From Salipiger aestuarii (GTDB lineage: Bacteria; Pseudomonadota; Alphaproteobacteria; Rhodobacterales; Rhodobacteraceae), in NCBI RefSeq assembly GCF_003259905.1, contig NZ_QLMG01000031.1, positions 1 through 50,840 on the forward strand: DNA of 50,840 nucleotides. Direction: 5' to 3'. Position numbers and translations under genes: made by a program. The notes under the pieces were generated by a model that had not been told where the DNA came from, made no database searches, and saw nothing but the letters and a program-made list of their open reading frames with translations. Of this stretch, positions 28,923 through 36,887 are shown in pieces (position 1 is the first letter of the stretch; each line of letters begins with the position of its first letter).

Positions 28923-29457
28923 TCTGAGCCTTCGCGAGGAGGCCGGTTTCGTCGGCGTTGTACGACGGATCGAAGCCACCCTGAACACGGTCTTGAAGGG
29001 CATCGCCGTCACGCTCATGTGGATCAGCGCCTCGTTGGCCTTTATCAGCGTCGTACTGCGCTATCTCTTCGGGTCGTCCTATGGCATCGTTGAGGAGCTA
29101 TGTCGCTTCTCGATAGTCTATGCGGTTCTGCTGTATTTCGGACCGCTGATCACCCGCAACGCGCACCTGGCCATGACAATCGTGACTGACCTCATGCCAG
29201 CATGGTTTCACCGCTACTTCGATCTCGTCATGACCGTACTTCTTGCCCTGCTTCTGGCGGTCCTGCTGCGTGCGGCATGGGGTTGGGAGGCCGGGCTGTA
29301 CGCCATGAACCTGGACACGATGTCAGGCGAGTTGAAGGCATGGATTCCGTCTGCGGCCTTGCCCGTCGGAATCGCGCTTGCGCTGCTCTACACGGTGTTT
29401 CGCATGATCTACCGCATCGCGGGCGCGCCGCTGAATGCAAACGAGGTGTCTGAATGA
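28915..29457 (+). CDS. TRAP transporter small membrane subunit DctQ
   Basis: This 180-residue protein has four hydrophobic spans (such as KGIAVTLMWISASLAFISVV and LVMTVLLALLLAVLLRAA), as in DctQ-type TRAP subunits. It pairs with DctM and supports sodium- or proton-driven import of an organic acid. It overlaps the alcohol dehydrogenase gene by 8 bases and dctM by 4. Confidence 0.9.
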   Translation: MNDLSLREEAGFVGVVRRIEATLNTVLKGIAVTLMWISASLAFISVVLRYLFGSSYGIVEELCRFSIVYAVLLYFGPLITRNAHLAMTIVTDLMPAWFHRYFDLVMTVLLALLLAVLLRAAWGWEAGLYAMNLDTMSGELKAWIPSAALPVGIALALLYTVFRMIYRIAGAPLNANEVSE

Positions 29458-30719
29458 CTTTGCTGGGCATCGCGTCTTTCTTCATTCTGATGATCATTGG
29501 CGCGCCGATCTGGGCAGCGATGCTGACCTCGGGTGGAATCATTCTGGTGTTCGGCCTCGGCATGCCGGTGCAGGCGGCGGTCTCGCAGCTTTTTATTGCA
29601 ATCGACAGTTGGCTGCTCCTTGCTGTGCCGTTCTTCCTTTTGGCGGGCAACCTGATGACGGACATGGGCCTTGCCGGCCGGCTGTTCCGCTTCATCGAAA
29701 ATCTGCTGGGTCATCTGCGCGGCGGTCTTCCGGCCACAGGGGTCGTGACCTGTGCCATCTTCGGCGCGCTTTCCGGCTCTTCGACCGCGACAGTCGTGGC
29801 GGTGGGGTCGATGCTGCTGCCCTATATGATACGCGCCGGTTATGATCGCCAGGACGCGCTGGGCGTGATCGCCGTGTCGGGCACGCTGGGCCAGATGATC
29901 CCGCCCAGCATCTACATGATCCTCTTTGCCGCCATTGCGCAGATGGATGTATCGCGGCTGTTCCTCGCCGGTATGGTGCCGGGGCTGGTCATAACCGTCA
30001 TGCTTGTGTTTACGGCGGTCGGTCTCAGTTGGTTTGGCGACCGGGAGCTTCCCAAACGGGCAAGCGGCGCCGACATCTGGCAGAGCTTCACCGCGGCTCT
30101 GCCCGCGCTCGCCATGCCCGCGATTGTCCTTGGCGGGATCTATGCGGGGATCTTCACCCCTACCGAGGCAGCCGCTGTGGCCGTCGCCTATGTTCTGCTG
30201 ATGAGTGCCATTTTCGAGCGCAAGAACTTCACCGTGCGCCGCCTCATCCGCAGCGCCGAGGCAGCGGTGGTCACCACCACGATCATATTCGTGATCCTGG
30301 GTGGTGCGACAGTTTTCGCCAACTCGCTGACATTCGCCAACATTCCGCAGACCTTTACGGTCTTCATGACGTCGCTGCCGGTCAACGAGCATGTGACAAT
30401 GGCGCTGATCCTGCTGATCTTCATTGTGCTCGGTACGGTCCTGGATCCGGTGCCGATCCTCTACATCACAATTCCGATCGTTTTTCCGGTGGTGCAGGCC
30501 ATCGGCTATTCCACAACGCATTTTGCCGTGCTCACAATCACCTGCATGATGATCGCGCAGGTCACACCGCCGGTGGGAATGAGCCTCTTCGCACTCAGCG
30601 GTTACTTCAATGTTCCAATCAGCAAGGTGATACGCGGGGCCATGCCCTATTTCGCCGCGCTGCTCTTGGCACTCGCGCTGCTGTGGTGGCTGCCTTGGCT
30701 GTCCACCATCGCAGAGTAG
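29454..30719 (+). CDS. TRAP transporter large permease subunit DctM
   Basis: This 421-residue, highly hydrophobic protein has about a dozen spans and typical DctM blocks: VPFFLLAGNLMTDMGLAGRLF, FGALSGSSTATVVAVGSMLLP, GTLGQMIPPSIYMILF, and GGIYAGIFTPTEAAAVAVAYVL. It forms the ion-coupled translocation channel in the inner membrane. It overlaps dctQ by 4 bases and precedes the binding protein. Confidence 0.95.
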   Translation: MTLLGIASFFILMIIGAPIWAAMLTSGGIILVFGLGMPVQAAVSQLFIAIDSWLLLAVPFFLLAGNLMTDMGLAGRLFRFIENLLGHLRGGLPATGVVTCAIFGALSGSSTATVVAVGSMLLPYMIRAGYDRQDALGVIAVSGTLGQMIPPSIYMILFAAIAQMDVSRLFLAGMVPGLVITVMLVFTAVGLSWFGDRELPKRASGADIWQSFTAALPALAMPAIVLGGIYAGIFTPTEAAAVAVAYVLLMSAIFERKNFTVRRLIRSAEAAVVTTTIIFVILGGATVFANSLTFANIPQTFTVFMTSLPVNEHVTMALILLIFIVLGTVLDPVPILYITIPIVFPVVQAIGYSTTHFAVLTITCMMIAQVTPPVGMSLFALSGYFNVPISKVIRGAMPYFAALLLALALLWWLPWLSTIAE

Positions 30720-30760
30720 AAACAGAACCAAAACCAGATCGACCAAGGGAGAGAGAAACC

Positions 30761-31786
30761 ATGTTCAAACGATTCAGCAAGAAGACGGCCCACCTGTTGG
30801 CCGCGGGATGTCTGATGGCCGGAATGGCCACGACGGCACAGGCCGCCGAACTGCGGTTCGTGCACGCCTACCCAACGGCGTCGCAGCACCACAAGAACGT
30901 ATTGTGGTTCACCGAACAGGTGAGCGAGAAAACCGATGGGGAAGTAACCTTCCGCATCTTTCCCTCCGCGCAGATCATGCCGATCAACCAGGAGCTTCCG
31001 GCAATCCTGTCGGGACAGGTGAGCATGACCTATTCCATCGCTCCGGTGGTGGCGAGCGTCGAACCGCTTTGGGGAATCTTCGATTTGCCCTTCCTTTTCG
31101 ACATCAAGGTGGATGACACCAGCCTTGGCCGGAAATTTTTTGAAAGCGAAAAGGGCGGCGGGATCCTTGCCAAGGCGATGGAAAAGCGCGGCTTCAAGCT
31201 GATCTCGATCGCGCCCACCGACTATCCCAGCTCGTTCTATCTGACGGACTCGAACGCAATCGAGACCATGGACGATCTGAAAGGTCTCAAGATCAGGATC
31301 GCGGGTGGCCGGATCGGCCAGCTCGCGGGCGAGGCATATGGCTATTCCCCGATCGCCATCGCCGGGGCCGAGCTTGTGCCCGCGCTGTCGCAGGGCGTGG
31401 TGGACGGCGGGATTCTTCCGCCGCTTTATGCCTATGACAACAAGCTTCCGGTCAAGGGGCTGACGATTGCGCCTTTCGCCTGGGTAGGCCTGACACCGAT
31501 CATCATGTCGCTGGCGGAATTCGAGGCCCTGACTGAGGATCAGCAGCAGGTCATGCTGGACACCGGCAAAGAGCTTGGCGCGCGGGCCCTCGCGATCGTG
31601 GAGGAGCGAACCGCCAAGGGCCTCAAGGCACTTGAAGACGAGGGCGCGACGGTTGTGATCCTCAGCGACGAGGACACACCTGCCTGGCAGGCCAAGGCCA
31701 AGCCGGTCTGGGATGCGTTCGTCGAGGAAAACGGCGAGGACGCCCGCATCATGCTGGAAGAGGCCATCGCGCTTCGGTCGGAATAA
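30761..31786 (+). CDS. TRAP transporter substrate-binding protein DctP
   Basis: This 341-residue periplasmic binding protein captures the substrate for the DctQM permease. Residues 1-28 form a Sec signal peptide ending AQA-AEL. The mature part shows the DctP pattern: ELRFVHAYPTASQHHKNVLWF, FPSAQIMPINQELPAILSGQV, and DLKGLKIRIAGGR carrying the conserved Arg that usually binds the substrate carboxylate. GGGAGAG lies before ATG 30761. The frame is open well upstream, but that part is antisense/out of frame to dctM. A terminator follows. Confidence 0.94.
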   Translation: MFKRFSKKTAHLLAAGCLMAGMATTAQAAELRFVHAYPTASQHHKNVLWFTEQVSEKTDGEVTFRIFPSAQIMPINQELPAILSGQVSMTYSIAPVVASVEPLWGIFDLPFLFDIKVDDTSLGRKFFESEKGGGILAKAMEKRGFKLISIAPTDYPSSFYLTDSNAIETMDDLKGLKIRIAGGRIGQLAGEAYGYSPIAIAGAELVPALSQGVVDGGILPPLYAYDNKLPVKGLTIAPFAWVGLTPIIMSLAEFEALTEDQQQVMLDTGKELGARALAIVEERTAKGLKALEDEGATVVILSDEDTPAWQAKAKPVWDAFVEENGEDARIMLEEAIALRSE

Positions 31787-31809
31787 GACCCTTTGCTCGC
31801 GAACAAAAA

Positions 31810-31838
31810 AAACGCCACCGGGTTCCCCGGTGGCGTTT
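31810..31838. terminator. Bidirectional terminator between dctP and the MFS gene
   Basis: A 13-bp stem (AAACGCCACCGGG / CCCGGTGGCGTTT) with a three-base loop is flanked by an A-run on the left and T-residues on the right. It sits 23 bases after the dctP stop and 12 bases after the convergent MFS stop, so it serves both. Confidence 0.92.
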
Positions 31839-31850
31839 CTGTTTGTGCGT

Positions 31851-33119
31851 TCAGATTAGGGGTGGTGGCATCTCTGTCGCGTGGGTGAGCCGCCGGGTAA
31901 AGACAAATGGCGCGCCTGCCAGAAGAATGGCGAACGCGGCCACGACGAAGGCGGCGGAATAGTCGTTGGTCCACGCATAGAGCCGGCCCGAAAGCCAGGA
32001 CCCGGTGGCTGCACCAAAGGACATCAGCATGAAGATCAGCCCGTAGATCGAACCGACGCGGCCCTGCGCAAAGATGCGGGCGTTGAGCGACGAAATCACC
32101 GGCCCGCGTGCGCCTTGACTTGCGCCAAAGCCCAGCACAAAGATCAGAACCAGAACACCGTGGGGCCAGATCGAAAAGGCAAACAGCGCCACAATGCCGA
32201 TCAGCGTCCCGGCATAGGAAACCAGCGCGCTGCGCCGGATGCCGAATTTCTGACTGGCCCAGCCGGACAGAAGCACCCCAAAAATCGACAGCATCCCTGC
32301 AACCCCGAAGGCGAAAGCGGCGTCCAGCGCCGGATAGCCACGGTCGATCAGAAAAGCGATGGTCTGCACTGTCGTGAGATAGGCGGCCATTGCGGTAAAG
32401 AAAAACGCCTGCACCAGTAGCCAGAATTCCAGCGTTCCGACAGCGTTTCGAACGGTCCACTCCGGATCGGGCGATGTGCCGTTCGCCGGCTTCATCCGCG
32501 CGCGCGGATTGCCCTGGGCACCGCCGGCGATGATGCGCCAGGGCAGCAGCAGCAAGACAGGCAGCAGAGCCGCGACGCACCAAAAGAGGATCGTGTACGT
32601 TTCGCGCCAGCCGAAATGATCAATACTGGCCTGCGTCAGCGGCACGATGGCAAGCATTCCGGTTCCGACGCCGGCATAGGCGATGGCAATGGCAAGGCTC
32701 ATGTTGCGGTCGAACCAGCGACCGATCAACGCCGCCGCCGGCACCATCCCCATCGCCGAGGATCCTGCGCCGCAAAGCACGCCAACCGAGATATGAAGCT
32801 GCCAGATCTCGGTGGCGCGCCCGGCGATGAACATGGCCGTGGCGATACAGATCGCTCCGGCGATATAGGTCACCTTCGGGCCCCAGTGGTCGATGATCAT
32901 GCCGGTAAGCGGCGACATCAGGCCAAGCGTGATCAGGTAGACCGAATAGACCTGCGTCAGCGCGCCGTGGTGCCAGCCGAACTCGGCCTCGACGGGTTGC
33001 ATGAATACCAGGAAGCTGTCGACGACGCCTCGGGCTACAAAGTTGCCTGAAAATCCCAGAAGCACCACCACAGCGGGGATGATGGCGGCCGAGACGCGGC
33101 GCGCGTTGAGGTCAGTCAT
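31851..33119 (-). CDS. MFS transporter, monocarboxylate/oxalate-formate type
   Basis: This 422-residue major facilitator protein has about 12 spans. The N-terminal half has VVLLGFSGNFVARGVVDSF and SVYLITLGLMSPLTGMIIDHWGPK, with the loop 2-3 motif in the latter. The second half has the LSIFGVLLSGWASQKFGIRR counterpart. The overall pattern resembles MCT-like carriers for small organic acids. The ATG overlaps the stop of the upstream CoA-transferase remnant (ATGA), so its translation appears coupled to that remnant. It may import or export the acid handled by cluster 2. Confidence 0.88.
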   Translation of the reverse strand: MTDLNARRVSAAIIPAVVVLLGFSGNFVARGVVDSFLVFMQPVEAEFGWHHGALTQVYSVYLITLGLMSPLTGMIIDHWGPKVTYIAGAICIATAMFIAGRATEIWQLHISVGVLCGAGSSAMGMVPAAALIGRWFDRNMSLAIAIAYAGVGTGMLAIVPLTQASIDHFGWRETYTILFWCVAALLPVLLLLPWRIIAGGAQGNPRARMKPANGTSPDPEWTVRNAVGTLEFWLLVQAFFFTAMAAYLTTVQTIAFLIDRGYPALDAAFAFGVAGMLSIFGVLLSGWASQKFGIRRSALVSYAGTLIGIVALFAFSIWPHGVLVLIFVLGFGASQGARGPVISSLNARIFAQGRVGSIYGLIFMLMSFGAATGSWLSGRLYAWTNDYSAAFVVAAFAILLAGAPFVFTRRLTHATEMPPPLI

Positions 33120-33544
33120 TTAATTCCGTTCATATGTGGGGTCCCGCGGTCTTTGGTCATGGCACCGGCGTCCTGCAACGTGGCGCCCCGTTCGGGATGA
33201 ATGCCCGACCCCGCCAGCCTTCCGCCCGCAGAACCGCGCGCCTGCGACCGCATAGGCCGGGGGACGGGCGCGGGCTTCAGGTGCCCGCCGATCTCAGCGT
33301 GGTTGCCCCGCGTGTCCCCGCCATAGCTTTCGATGTGCGGGCGGGCGGGCAGGTCATCAATGACGCTGCCCAAGTGGACGGGCCCCGCAAAGAGCACCGC
33401 CCCAGGCCGCAGCCCGGCCCGCGCCTCGTCCATCTGGCGACGCAGCAGTGTGCGCGGCTCTGGCGCGCCCCGGCCCGCAGCGATCCGGTCGCTGGGGCGC
33501 AGGACTGACGCAAACGATACGCCCTCCGCGCAAATCGACTGCAT
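33116..33544 (-). pseudogene. Truncated acetyl-CoA hydrolase/CoA-transferase N-terminal remnant
   Basis: A 142-codon frame lies between an acyl-CoA dehydrogenase gene (3-base gap) and the MFS gene (ATGA overlap). Its first 80 residues look like the N-terminus of acetyl-CoA hydrolase/4-hydroxybutyrate CoA-transferase: FASVLRPSDRIAAGRG, EPRTLLRRQMDEARA and a variant of the following FAG...ESYGGDTRGNHAEIGG block. The rest is Arg/Gly-rich with no resemblance. The family is normally about 420 residues, so an internal deletion is likely. The frame survives, perhaps because it couples translation to the transporter. Confidence 0.55.
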
Positions 33545-33547
33545 GGA

Positions 33548-34714
33548 TCAGTATGACTTTGGCAGGTCAAGAACGCGCTCGGCGATATAGGAGAGCACAA
33601 GTTGCGGGCTGATCGGGGCGATCCGGGGAACCATGACCTCGCGCAGGTAGCGCTCCACATGGTATTCCTTGGCATAGCCGAACCCGCCATGCGTCATGAC
33701 GGATTGTTGGCAAGCGTCAAAACCTGCCTCGCCCGCAAGGTATTTCGCGGCATTCGCTTCGGCGCCGCAAGGCTTGCCCGAGTCATAGAGTGTAGCCGCT
33801 TTCATAATCATGAGCCAGGCAGCTTCCAGCGCGCACCAGTTCTTTGCCAGAGGGTGCTGGATCGCCTGATTCTGGCCAATCTGCCGGTTGAACACGACCC
33901 GTTCCTGCGCGTATTGCGTGGCTTTCCTGAGCGCGCATATGCCCAGCCCCACCGCCTCGGCCGCGATCAGGATGCGTTCGGGGTTCATTCCTTGCAGGAT
34001 GTATCCGAACCCTTCGCCCTCTTCGCCGATCAGATCCTCTTCGGGGATCTGGAAGTCTTCGAAGAACAGTTCGTTCGAATCGACGCATTTGCGGCCCATC
34101 TTGTCGATTTCGCGGACACGAATGCGGTCGCGATCAAAGGTTGTATAGAACAGCGAAAGCCCATGTGTGGGCTTCTTGACCTCTTCCAGCGGGGTGGTGC
34201 GGGCCAGAAGCAGCACGCGGTCCGCGACCTGGGCCGTCGAGATCCAGACCTTCTGGCCGGTGACGTGATAGGTATTGCCGCGCTTTTCCGCCCGCAGCTT
34301 CAACTGGGTGGTGTTCAGCCCGGTGTTGGGTTCGGTGACCGCGAAACACGCCTTTTCACGACCCTCGGCCATCGGCCGCATCATGCGTTCCTTTTGTTCA
34401 TCGGTTCCGAAGATGTCGACCGGCTTCAGCCCGAAGATGTTGATATGGACCGCGGAAGCGCCCGACATGCCCGCACCGGATTCAGCGATGGTGCGCATCA
34501 TGATCGCCGCTTCGGTGATACCCAGCCCGGCACCGCCCTGTTTTTCGGCGGTGCAAATGCCCAACCAGCCTGATTTGGCGAGCGCGTCGTAGAAATCCTG
34601 GGGAAAACCGCCTTCGCGGTCTTTCTTCAGCCAATAGGCATCGTCGAAATCTGCGCAGATGCGTGCAATCGCGTCACGAATTGCTTCCTGCTCGCTGCTC
34701 AGTTCAAAGTTCAT
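33548..34714 (-). CDS. Acyl-CoA dehydrogenase, cluster 2
   Basis: This 388-residue full-length acyl-CoA dehydrogenase starts MNFELSSEQEAIRDAIARI, with AAGGA 7 bases upstream; a start 9 codons earlier is rejected. It has KACFAVTEPNTGLNTTQL and VTGQKVWISTAQVADRVL in the FAD-binding region and NPERILIAAEAVGLG in helix G. The C-terminal helices include QSVMTHGGFGYAKEYHVERYLREV. It oxidises an acyl-CoA and passes electrons to ETF. With the CoA-transferase remnant and MFS carrier it forms a minus-strand operon. Confidence 0.93.
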   Translation of the reverse strand: MNFELSSEQEAIRDAIARICADFDDAYWLKKDREGGFPQDFYDALAKSGWLGICTAEKQGGAGLGITEAAIMMRTIAESGAGMSGASAVHINIFGLKPVDIFGTDEQKERMMRPMAEGREKACFAVTEPNTGLNTTQLKLRAEKRGNTYHVTGQKVWISTAQVADRVLLLARTTPLEEVKKPTHGLSLFYTTFDRDRIRVREIDKMGRKCVDSNELFFEDFQIPEEDLIGEEGEGFGYILQGMNPERILIAAEAVGLGICALRKATQYAQERVVFNRQIGQNQAIQHPLAKNWCALEAAWLMIMKAATLYDSGKPCGAEANAAKYLAGEAGFDACQQSVMTHGGFGYAKEYHVERYLREVMVPRIAPISPQLVLSYIAERVLDLPKSY

Positions 34715-35207
34715 TCCGTTTCCTTTCTCGGGTGTTCCCACCGTATGATCGTCAGGGGAGCGCCTGTGTTTACGCGGCTCTGGCGTCTGCGCAGTTGGGC
34801 GCCCAATTCAGATGAACCGCAACGCGGTTGGCCCGAAAGGCGCTGACCCAAGGCGATTCCCAAAGTTCGATTGCACCCGTCCCGGCACTGAAACCCCCGG
34901 AGGAACCCGACGGGATCACGGCCGCTGACCTTTTGGTTTCCTGGTCGTAGCAATCAACCCGCACGCCCGCCTCCGGGCGATTGTCTTGTTCCGAACCGCG
35001 GCGGCAGGTTCGTCCCCCGAGGCGCCGGGCTTTACAGGTTCGACCATGACGATATCACCTCTATCATGTGCAGTTGCGGCGTGCTGGAGGTTATGCAGAT
35101 ATAGATACAGAATATGCTTGTATATGTGCAATTGGCGATAATGGCTTCTGGGAGGCGAAAATTATCAGGCTGCAACATTCAGATGCACCATTTGTCTTGA
35201 TATTTGA

Positions 35208-35306
35208 CCATGCATCACGCGGGGCGCCCAGACGCTGAACCAATGGCACCGCTTGGCGGATCAATTCCTCAGCGCAAAATGCCTTGACCGTGGCCAACTT
35301 GCATCG
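35208..35306 (-). pseudogene. Possible acyl-CoA dehydrogenase C-terminal fragment
   Basis: One minus-strand frame reads KLATVKAFCAEELIRQAV followed by PLVQRLGAPRDAW. This resembles the family's C-terminal helix pattern (VK-F--E---R--D-AVQ--GA-G-S-D). There is no start or continuation, so at most it is a relic of a second dehydrogenase gene on the strand of the intact one at 33548. The resemblance is weak. Confidence 0.25.
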
Positions 35307-35458
35307 AATGCTCTGTCCATGGATGGACTTCTTGTTCCTGCCTGTGGACATGCATGCCCTTGACCGGCCTGTGCCATTCACGGGCGTCCAGCGCGGAAAA
35401 GGGTCTAAAGCTACGCAACATTACAAGAAAAGGGTGTCGCCAACGGCGCAGGCGACTA

Positions 35459-35485
35459 TTGGCATCGCGCATTTACCACTATACT
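35459..35485 (+). promoter_or_regulatory. Possible promoter of the second iclR gene
   Basis: TTGGCA (35459-35464) and TATACT (35480-35485) form -35/-10-like hexamers with a 15-base spacer, shorter than ideal, about 65 bases before the iclR start codon. Confidence 0.25.
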
Positions 35486-35549
35486 TAGACATTCCGCGAT
35501 AAATCCAGCGAAGCTCTCTCCTCTGCCTCGCATACGTCTGGAGACTGAA

Positions 35550-36335
35550 ATGTTGGTAAGACAGGTTGAAAACGTTCTGGACCTGCTGGAATTTTTTGCC
35601 GACCGCGGATCCTCTGCCAGCCTTGCGGAAGTCTCGCAGCATTTCGGCTGGCCCCGGTCTTCGGCCTACAATCTTCTGTCGACCCTGAACGCGCGCGGTT
35701 ACCTCTACGAACCTTCGGTACGCGGCCGGTATTATCCGACGCCGCGTTGGTATGCCATTGCAGAGCAGATCTCGACCGCTGAGCCTGTGCCTGAGGATCT
35801 GGTGCGTCTGGGACGCACGTTGCGGGACCTGACGGGCGAAACCGTGTGCATCGGCGCTGAGGCGGGGTCGAGCGTGGTGTTTCTTGAAGTCGTGTCCTCA
35901 CCGGTTCGCGTGCGTTATGCCGCCGAAGTCGGCCAGAGAATTCCACTTCACGCGACCGCCTCTGGCTGGTCGATCCTCAGCCAATGGAGCGCCGCCCGAC
36001 GCGCCTCATTCTTGCGCAAGGTCGAATTCGAACGCTACGGCTCGGGATCGCCGATGAGCGTCGACGCTGTAGAAGACCGGATCCGTTCGGGCCTGCACAA
36101 CGGCTGGTTCAACAGCGCGTCGAGCTACAGCGTCGATCTCGGCGGCGTGTCCATCCCGCTGATCGTGGCCCAAAGGGTCTATTCCTTTACCGTCGCGGGG
36201 CCACTGAATCGGATCGAAGACAAGATACCGCGCATTGCCGCTCAGGTGCACGAAGCGGTTTCGCAGTGCTTCGGCGCCGATTACCTGACGTCCACCATCC
36301 CCAATCTGCGAACGCCACCGCATAGCCCGGCCTGA
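35550..36335 (+). CDS. IclR-family transcriptional regulator (cluster 2)
   Basis: This 261-residue regulator has an N-terminal winged HTH (QVENVLDLLEFFADRGSSASLAEVSQHFGWPRSSAYNLLSTL) and an effector domain (ETVCIGAEAGSSVVFLEV, RIPLHATASGWSIL, GGVSIPLIVAQRVYSFTVAG). It is transcribed away from the acyl-CoA dehydrogenase operon and towards the aldehyde dehydrogenase gene. It probably controls cluster 2. The first ATG of the frame is used. The sequence is clearly diverged from the IclR protein at 20586, so the two are not a recent duplication. Confidence 0.9.
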   Translation: MLVRQVENVLDLLEFFADRGSSASLAEVSQHFGWPRSSAYNLLSTLNARGYLYEPSVRGRYYPTPRWYAIAEQISTAEPVPEDLVRLGRTLRDLTGETVCIGAEAGSSVVFLEVVSSPVRVRYAAEVGQRIPLHATASGWSILSQWSAARRASFLRKVEFERYGSGSPMSVDAVEDRIRSGLHNGWFNSASSYSVDLGGVSIPLIVAQRVYSFTVAGPLNRIEDKIPRIAAQVHEAVSQCFGADYLTSTIPNLRTPPHSPA

Positions 36336-36887
36336 CCGAACACCCCAAAGAGACGTCATATGCAGCTTTTTGGAACGGTATCCTTGCCGGGATGAGCGTG
36401 AGGTCGGCGCGCAGTATCGGACCAATGGCCGAACGGTCACCGACACCGCTGTGCTGGATCGCTCTTTCTTGATCCGCTCGCCTGAGGCTGCCCGCAGCCT
36501 CGCCTCTGCTGTCTTGGCGGCCGCGCCGCCCGTGCCCGGATTGCGGCGGCGGTCGCAGCGAAAGGTGCATGGCCGGGCGTTTGCATCCGGTCAGGCGGAA
36601 CGAGCCGTCAGTCACGCGCGCGCGGCGTTCCCGTGGCTTTCTTGATGCACTCCGGGCGACGGCCTGCCTCGGACCACCGCCGGTGTGACCCCTATGTTCT
36701 CCCCTTCCGTGAGCTGTTCAGAAAGCACCGACCGGCACATCGGGGGCGGGACGCGGCGGCATCCATGCCACCGAAAGGGCGGGACGGGCCGGCCGTGAAA
36801 AGCTTGGATAAAATAACTTTATATATGTACATTGCCAGAGAGACCTCTTAGCTTCCGGTCCTAATTCCCGCAGGGAGGAGGAACCTC
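36336..36887. other. Intergenic region with gene remnant and AT-rich motif before the ALDH gene
   Basis: Apart from the MaoC-like remnant at 36370, no coding sequence is supported. The last 90 bases turn AT-rich and contain TATATGTACA (36822-36831), which includes the perfect 8-base palindrome ATGTACAT (36825-36832). It lies 56 bases before the ALDH start, a suitable place for an operator or promoter element. Confidence 0.45.
36370..36645 (+). pseudogene. MaoC-type dehydratase N-terminal remnant
   Basis: From 36370 the plus frame reads ERYPCRDEREVGAQYRTNGR then TVTDTAV, which closely follows the opening of MaoC-like acyl-CoA dehydratases (E-VG---T-GRTVTEADVV). After about 30 residues the resemblance stops, although the frame stays open to 36645 with an Ala/Arg-rich tail. 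The hot-dog catalytic Asp/His block is absent. I read it as a truncated gene with a non-functional tail; the start codon is unclear (TTG in frame). Confidence 0.45.

Larger units (their letters stand above)
34715..35549. other. 835-base region without an intact gene, upstream of the second IclR gene
   Basis: No complete gene is supported. Minus-strand frames at 34770-34964 (RPEAGVRVDCYDQETKRS just before it in frame) and 34916-35131 (MVEPVKPGASGDEPAAAV) overlap in different frames and could be one broken, unidentified gene. A possible acyl-CoA dehydrogenase fragment is listed separately. The stretch around 35090-35150 is AT-rich and contains TATATGTGCA (35121-35130), which recurs upstream of other cluster-2 genes. 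Confidence 0.45.

Noticed and set aside
29409-30746. 445-codon minus-strand His/Arg/Asp-rich frame
   Set aside because: Complement of the hydrophobic dctM gene, whose codons give such composition on the opposite strand.
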